Assembly: GCA_013398295.1 (NCBI GenBank)
Contig: VZSF01008843.1
Coordinates: forward strand, 641,599-705,598
Direction: 5' to 3'
Origin: Chionis minor
Lineage: Eukaryota > Chordata > Aves > Charadriiformes > Chionididae
DNA length: 64,000 bases
Shown here: piece after piece, positions 35,601-50,200 of the stretch
Position numbering within the stretch: the stretch's first letter is position 1
Layout: each line of letters opens with the position of its first letter
Made by a program: the position numbers and the translations under genes
The notes under the pieces: generated by a model
Seen by the model: only the letters and a program-made list of their open reading frames with translations
The model's database searches: none
What the model was told of the DNA's origin: nothing

Positions 35601-38157
35601 TGACCTAGTCTAGAATTAGTGTGCATAAAGAAATCAACCCTCGCTTCTGATGTTTGCAATCAGTTTGAATGACTATATTGTAGCAGAACTTAAGAGGGAG
35701 GCAGATTTGGAGTAGCTCCAAAGAGCAAGTCGTGAGCAAAACACATCCAAATAAACCCGTGTGGTAAATACACAATGGGTCTAGGGGAAAATGCCTAAAT
35801 GCAGGTTAGCCAAGGCTTGCTTTGGAAGCTGCGTGGCAGGTTTATGGAGTCTAGTGTAAGGCTGGAGTTGCCCTTTGGTTGAACTGAAGTTTTTCTGGGA
35901 AGCTCGTAACCGAAGCTCTAAACTTGGTCTGTGTGATGTTGTGCCCTGGAGTTGGGAGCGGCTTTGTCAGCATAAAAATAATGCGTTCCATGCAAACGTC
36001 AGCTGTGTTATTGAGGGTGCCTTGGATTAGGAGTTTGTAAACTTTGGGATTGGTGGTGTGTCCTGTCAGTTAGCTCAGAAACACTCGGCATGTCAGTGCC
36101 GGTGACCCTCAGCAGCGTAATCATACTGAACTACTCCTATCTCCTACTCTGGTCCTGAATTTGAAACCAGTTCCTACAGCACTTGACTACCACCCTAAGG
36201 AGCATATGACCTGCCTGCTTAGATAACTAATCCCAGGTATTTTAAGATAATGTAATTCTCCTGAGCTCAAGGGGCTGTGTGGATGTCTCTGCGGACCACC
36301 TCCCTTCCATCATGGAGTTTGTTGCTGTGATGCTGACTTGGGCACCCTGGAAGAAAGGTGCAACTTGAATTGAGGTCCTTGGTTGTAACATAGCAGGAAG
36401 AAAGCTTCGCGACGGCTTCAGTTTTGGCAGGGGTATGGGGAGGGCGGTCTTCATTGGGTTTGATAGCCTTTGAGATCTGGCTTGCTGGCCCTCAGAGGGG
36501 ACAGCAGCGCATCCCCCCATTCTTGTACTGTAAATGCAGAGAAAAAAGGGCAAAATATGAAATGTTGAGCTCATTTGCAGGGAAATAAATGATGTGTGAA
36601 AGGGAGTTGTCTGACAGAGTGGTTCTGTGCTTCATGCATAGATATGTGGCGTGTGGAGGCACTTCCCAGATGTTTGAAAACTGGCCTCTGCCCTCAAGAC
36701 CTCCCAGTCTGTGTGGGGACGGGAAGAGGTTTCTGGGCAATGCAAGCAGAAGAGGAGGAAGGGGACAGGCAGGGTGTGTGCAGGGATTTCGCTTGCTTTA
36801 GGGTGGAATGAGAAGGACAGCATTGGAGATGAAGCCAGGAGTAGTGCCTCGTGCCAAGGCTCTTTGGGGGCTTGTGGGTTTGTGGGCATCTAGGATGGAA
36901 AAGTCCCCGTGGGTGGCAATGCAGCTCTCCATCCTGTCAGCCTGAGGCTTTGCTTTGTTTGCCCAGCAGTATCTTTTATTGTTGGATTTCAATGTGGAAA
37001 ACACTGGAGCAGCAAGTGTCTTGGTGGAGAGGGGCGAGAGCAGGAACCCATGAATGAGGCGTGCAGGTATCTGTCTGCCTGGTGTGTGTTGAAAAGTCTC
37101 CCCTCTGGTGTGCTGTAGGATTTCTTGGTGTAAACACCATAAAATGCTCCTCCTCTTTTGCCTAGAGAAAGCCGAGGGCTAGCAAGAGCAAAGAAAGAGG
37201 GCCAGTGAAACCTGTGGATGTGACCTAAATCTGGCATTGAGAAGAGCTGGGAAGGTCTCCCAGGTGGATATCTGTGGGAAAGAGCCAGGCCTGGGCTTTA
37301 TTAGGGAGGACAATTAAGGATTTGAACAGCTTTCTGAAAAGTGGGAGACCTCTTCCATTCCTGCCATGGGTGGATGGGAATTGTGTGCGTGGGGCAGCAC
37401 CGATCCTGCATTGCGCAGGGGGATGTGGTGGGTCCAGGACCCTCAGGCTGCTATGCAGCTGCCTGCAAGTCTGGGTGTGCGAGGGCTCAGATGTCTGATG
37501 ATGGTGCGGTGACTTTCTGTGCCCTTGAGCCTTTGCAGAAACACTGTCGCGATAACCAAAGGGAACCAACCAGTCATGACATTTCCAGGCCGGCGGGGAG
37601 CCTGACTGCTACCATTGGAGGAGGTGTTTCATGACTACCATTAGTTACGTGCTTGAAGAGGGAGGAAACAAATCTTTACTGAATTGGAAACCTTGTGAAA
37701 AGGTCACACTTCTGAAAAGCTGTGCATTTTAAGACTGCTCAGCTCTGCAAAGCTGCCTTTGAACTGGAAGAGTGGGAGTTTAACACCCTTGCAACAGCTC
37801 TAGGCGTATTAAACCCACGAAGCAGGAGCTGGAACCAGCCTTGAAGTTAACTCTTGCTGTGTGCGTGGCCTCGGGAGGGGAGAGAAGACCATCCCTGGTA
37901 GGCTCTCCAGGGGGAGGCAGCATCCCTGTGAACCCAACCCTTCTATCAGGCACGAGAGTATCCACCTGGGAGGGAGATGGTGTGGTTGGGGGAAACTCCT
38001 GGTGTTGCTCAAATTTTGTGGACATCAAAGGGCTGCATGAGGGAGCGGTTCCCAGGGAACTGTGCTTCCCCAGTGTCTGCTCCTTCCCTGTCCCTCCAAA
38101 TCACCAACTTTCCAGGGTGCCGGTATCATCTCTGCCTGTGTGTTGTCTCTGCTGCAG

Positions 38158-38237
38158 TGGCAAGATGAAGTTTCACTCACCCAGATGGACACTGATGGTG
38201 CAATTGCTGCTTATCATTCGCCTAGCTATTAACATAG
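38158..38237 (+). CDS. Possible exon with start codon and signal peptide of an unidentified gene (partial)
   Basis: A pyrimidine-rich stretch ending CTGCAG precedes position 38158, and a GTAAAA donor begins at 38238. The 80-nt segment holds an ATG at 38165 (AAGATGA, with purine at -3) followed by 24 codons. They begin MKFHSPRW and continue with a hydrophobic run (LMVQLLLIIRLAI), as in a signal peptide or signal anchor. The donor leaves phase 1, common after signal-peptide exons. I do not recognise the protein and see no later exon in the window. Chance is a real alternative, since short hydrophobic frames bounded by splice-like words occur in 40 kb of non-coding DNA. Confidence 0.35.
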
Positions 38238-41200
38238 GTAAAATCCCTTCATTACAGGCTATTAGTTTGATATTGTAGGTGCTAATGGCCCCATTCAGGA
38301 GAGCACCAGGCCCTTGCAAAATCCCACTCCTGCACAGGAATTGATTGCTATTGATCAGTCCCTGAGCACTGGCTGGATGTTCAGAAGAGGCTTTAATACT
38401 GCTTAAAAGGCAGCCGGTCTCTCCTTATCTTTTGGACCTCTTTGAAGCTTATGGTTAAGGAGGCCAGATCCTGTCTGCCTTCGAAGTTGAGACCCACTCA
38501 GATGCATTGGGCACAGGTGCCCTCACCCTCTGAGCTGGAAGTTGCCCTCTGTGCCTGCACTGGGAATCACAACAGGTAGCTTAGCCCACTGCTCAGGTTC
38601 TCCTCACCTCGCGGAGGGCTGTGGGCATGTCAGCAGATATGTCCTGCATCCTAGTCATGGGGATGGGACCATCCTCAGCCACCCAGTTCCCTCGGTGGCA
38701 ATTCTTTGCCTGCGTCCCTAGTGAAGAGTGAACTGGAAGAGCACTTGTGGCAGTGGGTATGGGCCATGGTGACATCTGGAGAACTTGGTCTTTTGTGGTT
38801 GTGCTCCAGCTGAAACTGGTCACCTGCTCCTCATTGCTCCAGGTAGATGCTTTGGGAATGTGACACATATTGTCCTGATGAATGTCTCTGTGCAACTCCT
38901 GATCTACAACTGACCTGGAGTCAGGCAACGAGCCTGCAGATGGTTTGGGGTTTAGGATCAGTGTCTTGTGGGCAGCGTGAGAACCTGCAAATGCGTAATT
39001 GACGATCTGAAAATCCCAAGCGTGTCTTGGTAGGCTCTGGTCTACTCAAGCATGAAGGCAGAGGGCTCTTTTACAAATGCAGGGTCCCATCTCTGCGATG
39101 TGGCTTTCGCTTCCATGACTAGTCCAAGAGAGATTTTGTTGGGATTCCCAGTGTAAAACATCCCCTGCAGCATAGAGAGCAATGTTCCTTGCAGCTGCTG
39201 TACCCTCACTGTTCCTTCTCATCTGGGAATGTGCCTCAAGGTCCTGAAGAAGTAGGACGGGATTGAGAGGGACACTGCAAATAGGGTGTGCAGCTCCTGA
39301 TGTAGCCTGATGTCTTACAACGTTGATGAGAGCTGAAGGCATTGGGAAAAGCACATGGGAGGGTGTCTGGAGTTAAGACCTGCTTAAAACCAAGAGGAAG
39401 GAAAAGCAGGAGCATGGATGGATGGAGTCCAAGCAAGTTTGACCTGTGCTCGTCTCTGCTCAACATCTGAGCCACTGGGCACTGTGTCCAGAGGGACCTC
39501 CAACTGCAGCATTGTGAGTTGACGTCATTTTAATTAAATTGTGTCTACCTGGCTGGGTTCCTGCTGGCGTAAGGGATTATTCTGAAGAGTCAGCTGGGCT
39601 GCAGAGGCACCAATGTCAGTCACTGCTTCTTGTATCCAGCACAGGTTTTCCCATGACACGTTTTCACTCCCTCATCATTGGTGGTAGCCCTGTCTTTTTC
39701 CCGCATCCCAGTGCGTGAGGTGGGAAGCAGATCCGGGCAAAGGAAGGGTGAAATGCTGGGCTCTGAACACCCCAATAAACACCTGGACTGTGGCTGTGAT
39801 GCGCTTGTGTCTGTGTGAGGCTGGGACCGCTGCGTGAGGGCCAGCCCACAGTGGGTGAAAACTTCTAGCAAGTTAATAAATCAATCAGCTGCGTGGTGTG
39901 AACCGGGGAGGAATTCTTCACGGCAATGAGTCACCTGTTTGTGGCCTGTTGGCAGACAGACCGCTGCACTGCCTCCAATCTGCAGTCCTCCCCTGTTCAG
40001 ACACCATCGGCTGGAGAAACTGCTGATGCAGCCTGCAGTGTCTGAAACGCGCCGTTGCCATCTGCCTCCCTGACGGAGCGGCTTCTTTTTTTAACCTGAG
40101 TTTGCTGAGTCTTAGTGCTAATTAGCCGCCTTTGGAATTTGTAACATAGAAAAACGCCTGCTAAGTTTGGGATGGAGTGGGGGTGCTAGGGCACTGTACA
40201 GTCACAGGTTTGTTGTTTTTTTCTTTAAAAAAAGAGTCTAATTTGAGCAAAAACACAGATACGCAGTAGTCTGATTTGCTTGATTTCTAAATTTGAGCTC
40301 TGATGGCTCTGCTGTTTCCAAATGCAGTGAAAGCAGACATTTCTCTTGGTTATGACCTTACCATGTGCAGCAGTTCCGCGTGTTTTCTTAGGGGAGGGAG
40401 CTGTAGGTCATGCCCTCCTGATGGTTTGTGGGGTGGCAATGAGCTGGGGGAGCCCCACAATGTGACAGTTTGGAGCAGATTTGTGGGGAGATGGGAATGG
40501 GGGCGGGGGGAGTCTGTGGGGTTGTTCATGGAGGGTCCTAGGTGAGACCTGGCTGGAGACCTGTTTCTATCTTGGTTCCCTTTGCTGAAGAAGGAGATGG
40601 GCACTTTCGGGGTGCTCTGACTGGACAAGGAGGATGGATGAACAGTTAGGATGGAAGGGTTTTGCTTGAGCTCAGAGCAGGACAAGATTAATCCCAACCA
40701 AGGTGGCTCAAGGTGGTTAATCTTGGAAGACTTTTTCTATCTGAATGACCCATGAGGGTTCAAGGACCCATCTTTACTCCATTTTGTGATCCCTCAGTAG
40801 GAGTTAGTGATTTGGAGTGTGGTAGGGTAAGAAGTCTACTTGCTGTGGGAAGGGAACACCATTCACTGTGGTGTTGGCCCCAGGGGCAGGTGAACACTAT
40901 GCTAAGTAGCTTTTATTGCTTTGGAAGGAGATCAGCATGATGTGAAGTCCATCTGGGACTTTAAACAAGTGCATCTATTTCAAAGTGAGCAGGCTTTTTT
41001 GATCTTTGGGGTTGAATCAACCGTTTGACCTGTAATGATCCTTGGCGCTCTATCCCATTTCTCTAGACCTGCTGCTGCCAGTGGGCAGGAGGGCACTTGA
41101 AATAGAGAAGGTGATTGAATTCGTTTTCTTTAGGTCTGGGCCTCCTGTCTGCTCAGGACATGCTGCCAAAAATTCACCCAGTCTTAACACAAATCTCTAG

Positions 41201-44200
41201 TTCGTAAACTGGAGTGACAATTAGATGATGCCTGGGCAGCAAACCTAATAAGAGGCCAAGCAGAGCTGATGTTAACTGAGTAGCAGACTAGCTAGCTCAG
41301 ACACATCCCTTCTCCAAACAACTTTGGCATCCAGACATTTCACAGCAGCTAAGATAAATAAACCCTTCTCCATTTTGTCCGTCAGGACAGGTCCTTGCTG
41401 TGCTGGGGGTGGTATCCTGGAGCTCGCTTCCCTGGGAGAGCTGGCTGTGAGCTGCCTGTTAGTGGCTGATGCAGATCCCTGCTCCTTTCCTGGTTGCCTA
41501 CAGCGTGCAGGCAGAGGGACAGTGCTCTGCCCCACTGAAGGCTTGGGGAGGAGAGGAACACTCAGTCTTCAGAGAACTGTCCTCCTCTGCCATTCCTGAC
41601 CACATTTCCTAAGGCTTCTCTTTCACTCTTTCTAAAAAAAATGTCCTCCTGGCTTTCTTTGAATAACTCATTCTGTTTGGGAATGGGCTCTTAATCTTCA
41701 TCCTTCTGTCTCTTTGCCTTTTGGTATTGGTCTTTGGATTCCCTGCTGAGCCCTCCCTCTTGCAATCCTGACCCCGTGTTGCAAGAGAATCTGTTTTGAT
41801 GTCCCTGTTTGCCTGGCATCTCAGGAGTCTTAGGGAGTGGGAGAACCTGGCCATTTGCTTTCCTCAGTTAGTGGAGCCTGTTTGCTCCCCTGAATCTCCT
41901 GCAAGCAGCGCGATGAAGGATGAATTGGTGGGATCAGTGGAGCTCTGTGCCCTGCTGCTCTGGGAGGGTGCCCTGCTGAAATTCATGAGGGTTATCAGGG
42001 CTTGGGCAGCTGTAGAAACCTGGCTCCTTTCTGGTTTAATGCTTGTTTTGTGTTCAGATGTGTATTATTAATTGCAGCCACCAAAGGGTTGGGGGAGTGG
42101 ACTTTGCCCTCCAGGACTGGGATGTTTTTGCTGTTGGGACTAATTTATTCGCACAGACGGAGCATTGCCGTCCTGTCTGCGCCTGAGCTGCTTTCTTCCC
42201 CGTCAGGTGAGTAAATTGGATGGGAGAGACAGCCCATTCCCCACAATCCTTAATTGATGAATTTTGCGCTGGAGTTGTTCTGTGCCACCGGACAAAGAAA
42301 AGGAGCCTGTACAATTGCTAAGTGAAAAACTCGTCTCCTGCTATTTTTGAGAACTTGCTTATAATTGTGCATTCCTGCTGTGGCACGTTAACTTAAACAA
42401 AACCTGTACCTGGCAGGAATACTATAAGGCAAGAAGCTGCAAATGCCTCCAACATCAACCTTCTGCAGTACCTTTTAGCCTGGCCTGTCAGCTGCTGAGT
42501 GGCAGGAGGTTTCAGTGGAATGCAAACACGTTTTGCTGATGTTCTTGTGGCAGGGATTTAGTATCCTTCCTTTCTTTGTCTTTTTGTAGTTTGTCTTCTC
42601 CAAGTTCCCCCCCCCACCTTCCTTTTCCATCGTTGCCATCTTCATGTCTCTCCTCCTGTCCCAGTGGCTGTGGTCTGAGGGCCTTGGAGGTTAGAAGATT
42701 ACCCTAAAGAATCTGCAGAAGTAGTCAGGCTAAGAAAACCCAGCCTGTTTTCAGGAAGCTGATGGGGTTGCAGCTCCACTGGGAAAATGTGTAGAGATCT
42801 GTGAAGGGTTGAAGATGTGCTGCTCTTGCCTCTGTAGCTTTCCATGGTGTTCGATCAAGCTGGGTAGTGCAGAAAATAGATCTGTTGCAAAATTAGAAGG
42901 ATATGGGCAGCGTAGCCAGAAGGAGAACATAGGATGAAGGTATTCAGTACGTGTGAAATGCAGCAAGGCTTTTTTTTTTTCTGAAATAATCTCACTTTAT
43001 CTAAATAGTGACTCCCTGGGCTGATCTATTGTTCAAATTGGAGAAGCTCAGAAGCTGACAATTCTCCAGTTTTAGGGGATATCTGGGTGTAAAATCTTGG
43101 GACTACAGGGGAACCTCAGCCTTCTTTCAGCTGATAGACTATGCACCTGATTTCACCTGATGATGACTAGAAGTCATCTGTGCCAGTGGGATGTTGCGTC
43201 TTTGGGTCTGTAGCAGTGACCAAGGGCTACGTGTTGGAAGGAGCTGAGTTCTCCAGAGAGTTTGTGGAGAGCCTCTACGAGTTAGGTTGGGCCTCATGGT
43301 GCCCACTTTGGCAAGGCTGGTGGCAAAGCCTGTAGTGGGAATGAAGAGGAAGATACCAGCTCTTCTTTTCCAAGTATGCTGGTATCAGGTTGTCCAGTTC
43401 TCCTCAGGATTCCAGGGAGATTGGCTGTCTACTTGTAATGGTTAATTCTGCTGTGAAAATCACATTCTTGGTCGCTTTTGAGTTGTGTGGCAGAAGTGTC
43501 TCCAAAATAATAAATGGCTTTCAAACTCAGAAAGAACAAGTGTTATAGATTACACTTCTCCCCCACTTTCTTCTTTTTGTCTAAACCAAATTCATATTGC
43601 AGAACTTTAAAAATACACAGTCTAATCTCCCTGAAACCTAAAACCATTGATCTTTCCTGTGGGGCTTCATGGATGTGTTTCATTTTTGCAGTGTAGCTGT
43701 CATCTTGAAGATTTGTGATTAAAGTAAGTCTTTTTTCCCTCAAAACCCATTTTCATCTGCTGGCAAAGCTGTGGTGAAGCGTTGAATTGGTGCAAGATTC
43801 ATAGCAACTTTTGTATTAGGAGCCAGAATTTACTAGTGCTTTTCTGTCACCTACCTCACCATCAGTGCTCTTGGTAATGTTTAGGTTACGTGACCATAGT
43901 GTTTGGGAACACTTTTCAGGATGAAAAAAAAAGCTTGGTTTGTGGTGTGTGTGTGGTTTGTTTGGTTTTTTTTTTTTTTCCCCCCTCTGAAGCCCATACG
44001 AACAAAATCAATTTTTGAGCTATTTTGGGTTATGAGGAAGTGTGCTCTTTCTCTGCAAAGACATAGATTGTGTGTTATAATACTCAGCTAATGTCTTCTT
44101 TCCCAGTGATTTGGTCCCTGTGAGGACAAGTCTTCAAGCCAATTAGATGTCAGAGTGAAAAACCACTGGAGGGAGAAGCTTTGCTCGTGTGGGATGCTGA

Positions 44201-47200
44201 ACTTCCGTAAAATATGTAGAGGTATACTGGCAAACAGGGAAGGATCCCACTTGAGGGTAGAGGAGTGGGTCCATGCCATTTTCTGCTGTCGGGTTGTCAC
44301 CACGCATGTGCAAGTCTGCTCATATGTCATGAACTGTCCTGTTTGATCCTTTTTCTTTCCAGAAAACTAAATGAAAGCGTGTATCCTAACTGCGAACGAG
44401 GGAAATGTGTTTTTTGCAGGGTTTTTGTTCCAAGCTATGTCTTTTGGTGAGGTGCTGCTCTCCGGCCACGGTTCCTGCCATCACTGGAGCCCTTCAGGGG
44501 CTTGTTTCAGGGTGGGAGCATCAGGGGCTGTGCAGCACAAAGGTGTACGGCACTGTGTCCTCACAGCATCAGCAGTAGAGGAATCTTCTCCCAAATGAAA
44601 TTGTTGCTCTGAAGTTGCCTTTATACCTTGGAGGCCTTTTTGCTTTTTGCGGAAAGGAGGTGGCACCAGTCTGCTGTGCCTCAAAAGCTGCTTTAGAGGC
44701 TTTACTGGGAGGTGCGTCCGAGGCCAAAGTCTGACGTGGGATCTCTCTGAATTCTTATTGAGCATTTTGTACGTACGATAGACTTGGTCTTAAGTTTGCA
44801 CGTTTGACACTTGGCATCTACCTAGCATACAGCATGGCTGTGTAAGGCTCCTGGTTAATAACCAGTGGGGAAAGCACACAGCGCTGAGCTCAGCCTTCCA
44901 GTCACTTGGGAAGGAGATGAGGCATTTTATGCCCATGACAGGCACACTCATGTTTGGGGGCTGCAGGGACTTTCTTCTTGTTGGAGCCTGTGCTTTTAAC
45001 CTCAAGGCAGAAGTTTGTGAAACTACAGGTTTACTGAAGGAGAATTTTGCTTTATTGTGCCCTCTGCTTGATCTTCAACTTGATACCTGAATTTTACGGG
45101 CATATGAGGATTTACGGTTACAGGACTAGAGAAGTGTTAAGCAGGGCAGGTAGGACACCAGTTAAATGGATTGTAGTGATTTGTAAATGTCACTTTGCCT
45201 TCCAGGTATTTACATAAGTAGAAATCTGAGTAAATATTTGTGTTAGGGTAGACCCTACCATTATGCCAACTGATGTATGGACTTGGGAATGATGTCGCCT
45301 GCCAGTGTCATCTTGGTAACATAAGTGGGGGCGAATGTTCCTATTTACCCTCTAGGTCTTGGGGCAGATTTCTTTTTTAAATGTTGTTGAATCATTTGAA
45401 TGTGGGGTGGTTTGTTTTTTTTTTTTTCTTCTTTCAGCTTTGAGATCAGAGTTATTTGCCCTCCAGATTAAAACACAGCTTTCAAAACCAGAGTGAATTT
45501 ATGGAGTGTGGTGCATTTTAATTAGAACATTTAATTAGGAGAGAATTCATGAGAGTGGGTCTTGTTTTAAAACGATCAAAGATGTTAAATGAAAACAAAA
45601 GGGGAAGAAATTATGGAGAAGCATAAAAGATCATTTATTTTGGGTATTTTCTCTACCCATCAAAGCAGATCACTTTCTGTCCTGTCCTTTTTGTTCCAAA
45701 AATAGCTAAGGTGCTGTCTGATTTCTGCAGGTTGATGTTGATCTCTCTTTGTAATTAACGATGAAAACAAATTGCACAGTTGGGAGAGGAGAGAAGTGAG
45801 TGTCAGCAGGCTGCTGAAGATAGCTCAGGTGTGTAAAATGGCTACTCCATCTCACCGCTGACTGCCCTGGAAATAAAGCTGTGGATTTCTTCTTGGGTTT
45901 AATGTCCTTGTCATCTCCCTGGCCTCTTGCTGACGGTCATTTTGCATGTATGGCAAATTAATCTCCTGAGACCCTTGCCCATCTCCTCTCTGAGCTGTGT
46001 TAACATCTTGCTTTTGGTATCAAAGCATGAGCAGCCAGTGTCAGCATCATCTTTTTCTGAAGAGCAGAGAAGGAGGCAAGGAGGTGGGTTTTCCTGACAA
46101 ACTACTTCTGTCTTGCTGTCTCCAAGCAGCAAATCATGCTAGGTACTGATGCCAGGGTGAAAGACTAACCTGAAGGTCCATCAAAGGGTTTCCTCTCCTG
46201 ATTCCTGCTAAGGTATGTGCCTTCCCAGAGATTTCCATGGAAGCCTAAAACCCAGCATCCTTTTGCGGACCTAAACTGTATTTTTAGTACAGTAGAACAA
46301 GATCTCATGTCCTCAGGAAATGAAGTCACTGACTTCACTGCATCACCAGTTTCTGCCATGGAAACAGTTGGTGAATTAATGCAAGTTTTGCACAGGTTTA
46401 ACAGCCATCCTCCTCTTCAGAGTGAGGGGTGGGAGGAACATTTTCTATTAAACTCAGAATTGTTGTCTTAAGTTATTAATTCCTTGCATCCTAATGTATT
46501 TATCTCTGGCTGCAGTGAGGGGTGGAGAGCTTTGAAATCTAGCTAGCTCAAAGGATGCTTTCTGCACCGGGAAACAAAGAAGCATTGCTTTAGTACGACA
46601 CTACATGAATTTAAAGGCTACTTTACACACAGTGTGCAAGCAGCATAACAGACGGAGCCTTGCTGCTGGTTTTGAGGGTGCGCGGGTCCTTGTGTCCTTC
46701 AGGAGATGCCGTGTGTGATACGGGTTCCGTGTAAATGGAGTGTGCAGCTCCTTGTGCTTCACGCAGGTTAGGTCAGGACCACCACCGGCAGTCACCGAGC
46801 TGTCCTGGCTGCTTGGGTCTGAGACAAAAGTGGCACTAGGATGGTGGCAGTGGAGTCTGTAGAAGCTCTGCACCAACGTGCTCTCCTCATCTGTTTTTCC
46901 CAGGTGCTGTAGCAGGAAGGAGGATTCTTAGTCCTAAAAATCTGGGCTTCAGGACCTGATTTTTACCAGGAGCAGGATTAGATTTGGGGTATTTGTTACT
47001 CTTACAGCACTTGGTTTTGTCTCTCTGCCAGCTTTGCAGTACATCTCCCTTGATAACCCTCGACACGTTGGAGCACGTTGGAGGGTGCAGCGTGCGTCCC
47101 AGTGTGAAGCACTCGCCTGCCTGTTGTCCATGGGGGGTGCTTGGGGGGGAGCTGCCGTGAAGGGGTGCTACTGGCCACGCGGCTGTGAGCACCGTCCCCT

Positions 47201-50200
47201 TTGGGACCTTTACAGACCCTGTTGTGCAGTTGGCCAGGCTTTCTGAAGCTGTTTCCATCTCCAGTTCCTTGGGCTCGCTCTTGGCCAAGAAAACATCAAG
47301 TTGCTGAAATTATAAGCCGGGATCGTACTATTTATGTTGGAGAAACAGCGCAGTTTACATAGACGGGCTCTTTGCAAAATCAGCTTATGCTGGCTTTTAG
47401 CAGTTGCAGTGAACAGCTGTAGCAAGTTAGAGACGTTGAAAAAGAGTCCAGTTTGAGAACTGTGTGCTTCTCCGTCATGGCCATGGGCTCTCAGCAAGCA
47501 GCAGATGTCTCCGACCAGGTTTTGACGGGGTTCGAAGCAGGAGCAGTTTGGGACAGGGGGCTGAGCACCATGCTCCTGTGAGGAGCCGGAATCCTGGGGG
47601 CCTGTTGGGTTGTTTATCCCTATCCCGGCTCCAGACCTGGCGATGAGTAACAGGCAGGACCCTGCTGCCTCCATCCAGCTTGTGTTGAGCAATGCCGTGG
47701 CGCTGGCTTGACGTTTCTGGCCTTGCTGGAGACCGCATCTCCTTGGCGTGGGTTTCTGAGCTCTGCTCTTCCCCCGTCCTCCATTACGTGTGAGCCTTGG
47801 AGTGGTCCTGCTGCCACTACAGCCTTGCCCCCTTCTGCAAACCCCTGAACTGGGAGCAAAGATCATTTTCAGCTTGAAAATCCCTGGGAGCGAGCGGGGA
47901 CTTGGAGGCCAGTTTGGATGTGGTGGGCGAGCTGGGGGAGATCGGGCTCCTTTCCGCTCTCAGCTCTGGTCTGAACAGGTTTTGATGCACTGGTGTGGTC
48001 TGCCAGCAGGTTCTGGAGGGTGTTTGGGGCATCCTTGTCTAGCCATGGCATCTGGCAATGTGTGGGAAGGTGATAGATTTCTTGGTCCATGGGAGAGCTA
48101 GAAAAAAAAAAGGACAACTGTTGGGCAGATGTGTCCTCTTTGAAGTGACTTGAAGGGTCTGTTGGCCCTCAAAGAGGGAAACTCTCTCTAAATGCAGCTG
48201 CCTCGTCTCTCTGGATGTGAATGGTCCCAAAACCTCAGTGAGTTTTTGCAGGGTGAGCTCACGCTCCAGCATCCAGACCCTAAACGGATGCTGGAACTGC
48301 TGGAGGATCCGGTTGCCTCCCACCACTGATGCTTCTCACGGCCCAAGGGCTGGATGCAACTCTGGCTCAGCTTTCCCTTCCAGCATCAGACCTACTTTGG
48401 ACAAGACTGACTTTCCATGTTCTCCTGCTCTTCTGCTGGCACCTTTGCCCTGGCATCAGTGAATGTGTTGAGTAGGGAACTAGTTTCTCGTACCTGTTGG
48501 CATGTTTTCTTCATGGAAGCCGTTTCTCTGATGGACACCGTAGCTGTGATTGTAGGGAGCAGGCTGGCTGGGGTCTGGAAATAAGCATTTTTAAGGCAGC
48601 GAGGGAAGGAAGATGTTGCAAATATGATTAATGGCAGTGGGTGTGCAACTTAAAACTTCTTTTTGTTGTTATTTGATCTTTCTCCTGCAAACTCAGCAGC
48701 TGACTTCTGCAGAAGATAAACACATGGGAGGAGAACAGAGAGGGGCTCTTTGGTCTTCAAAAGCAATTAAATGTTGAATGTCTGACTTGAGACATCTTGA
48801 AGAGGCCCAGATTTCAGCAGGAGGGCGTTCATCCTTTTCTTTAAAGCAGGCCCCGTTCAAGGGCTCTCAGATGGACAGCAGCAGTTGCAAGTCACTTGGA
48901 CAAAGCATGATTTCTTATGGCAGGGGCTGTGTGGAGCTGTGCTGGTCAAAGGCAGCTCACATCAGGGCTACGTTCTGTCATATAATTTATATTTTGGTTG
49001 TGTTTTGCACTCACCTCTATTACTTTAGAATAACTTGAAATAAAGCTGATGTTGATAGAAGTTGATGGGTGTGATCAGAGGCTTGGGTCCAGGTGATCGT
49101 GAGGAGATGTTCTTGGTGCCACAAGGTTTCGGAGAAGGTGGAAATGCTGAGATGAGCCAGTGGCTTGTGTTTTTCTGGCACATAGATGAGTCTGGCTGCC
49201 AGCGTTTCTGTAGCGCTGAACTGGCAATGGTCAGCTCCCAGAGGACGGCAACTGCTGCTGGTGAGCCAGTGCTTGAGCTGTTCCCAGAGGTGGCCCTGGA
49301 TGAAATTTGGCATTCCTTTTGAAACACGAGGTGGCCACGTGCCACATGCTGAGGTGGCTGGCAGGAGGTGAGAGCAGAGCACAGGCCAGAAGATCTTTCT
49401 GCTTCGCTGGACCCAGTTTCTGATAGCATGAAATTGGCCAGAGATGCTGTCTGTCCGTGTGTTTGCCATTTCTGAAAGGGGTCCTCCCATGTCTCATGCT
49501 GCCCCACTTTGTGGTGGTCCCTTGTTGTTTAGCCTAATTTGAAAAGGGATCCGAAAAGACTTATTAAAACAGTGACTGGGTCCGTCAGCTGTGCCTCAGT
49601 GTATGAAGGACAGCCTGGAAATCATCTGAAGGGACATGGAAATGTTCTTGTCTGGCCACTTCAATGTGCGAGGAAGGTGAATGAAGGCCAGGCTGCTGCG
49701 TCCCCTGAGACCCTCTGCTCTCCAGTGTCCATGCAATAAAAAAGTCTTGAATTCAGTCAAAGCTGAGGAATTGGGCAAAGTTTAGACAGAGGCTCGGTGC
49801 AGACTCTTGTTCCTGGTCCAAGGAACATGGTATCTGCTTCTGAAAACAGCCAGGGGCAAATTGTCTCGGATCCAAGTTGGAGGCAGAACAGCAGGGCCTC
49901 TCACCAGTGCCAGTGAACTTTTGATACGTTTACTGGCTGAATCCCACATTTGGAAGGTAAATCCTGGGGGGAAATTGCATCTATTACCCAAGCAAATGCT
50001 GTTTGAGAGGGATTCCTCCTGCCTGCTGTTTGCTGTCTAAAAGTTATGTGTCTGTTTCAGTACAGTCCTCCAAGATCTGTATTAGTCACTGGAGAGACCA
50101 GTGCTGCGCGGAGGTGATGCTAACCCAGTCTTTTGGGGCATGTAGGTGACTTTCTTGATGATGGAGGAGCCTTGTCCACTGACATAGACCATCGGTGGGT

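Larger units (their letters stand above)
17201..38157. other. About 21 kb without a recognisable exon; intron-like, AT-richer DNA
   Basis: Composition shifts to AT-richer DNA with many T or A homopolymers. I found no protein-like exon. Low-complexity sequence includes two long C runs (listed separately). Several stretches are dense in homeodomain-type TAATTA/ATTTAAT words and low in homopolymers: about 17330-17500, 19600-19720, 21050-21320, 25850-26010, 32090-32345 and 33940-34130. They may be enhancers, but conservation cannot be judged here. The region would fit a large first intron starting at the CpG island. Confidence 0.45.

Noticed and set aside
47210..47866. 218-codon minus-strand open frame
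   Set aside because: No recognisable domain, overlapping frames in other phases, and no convincing splice or start context.
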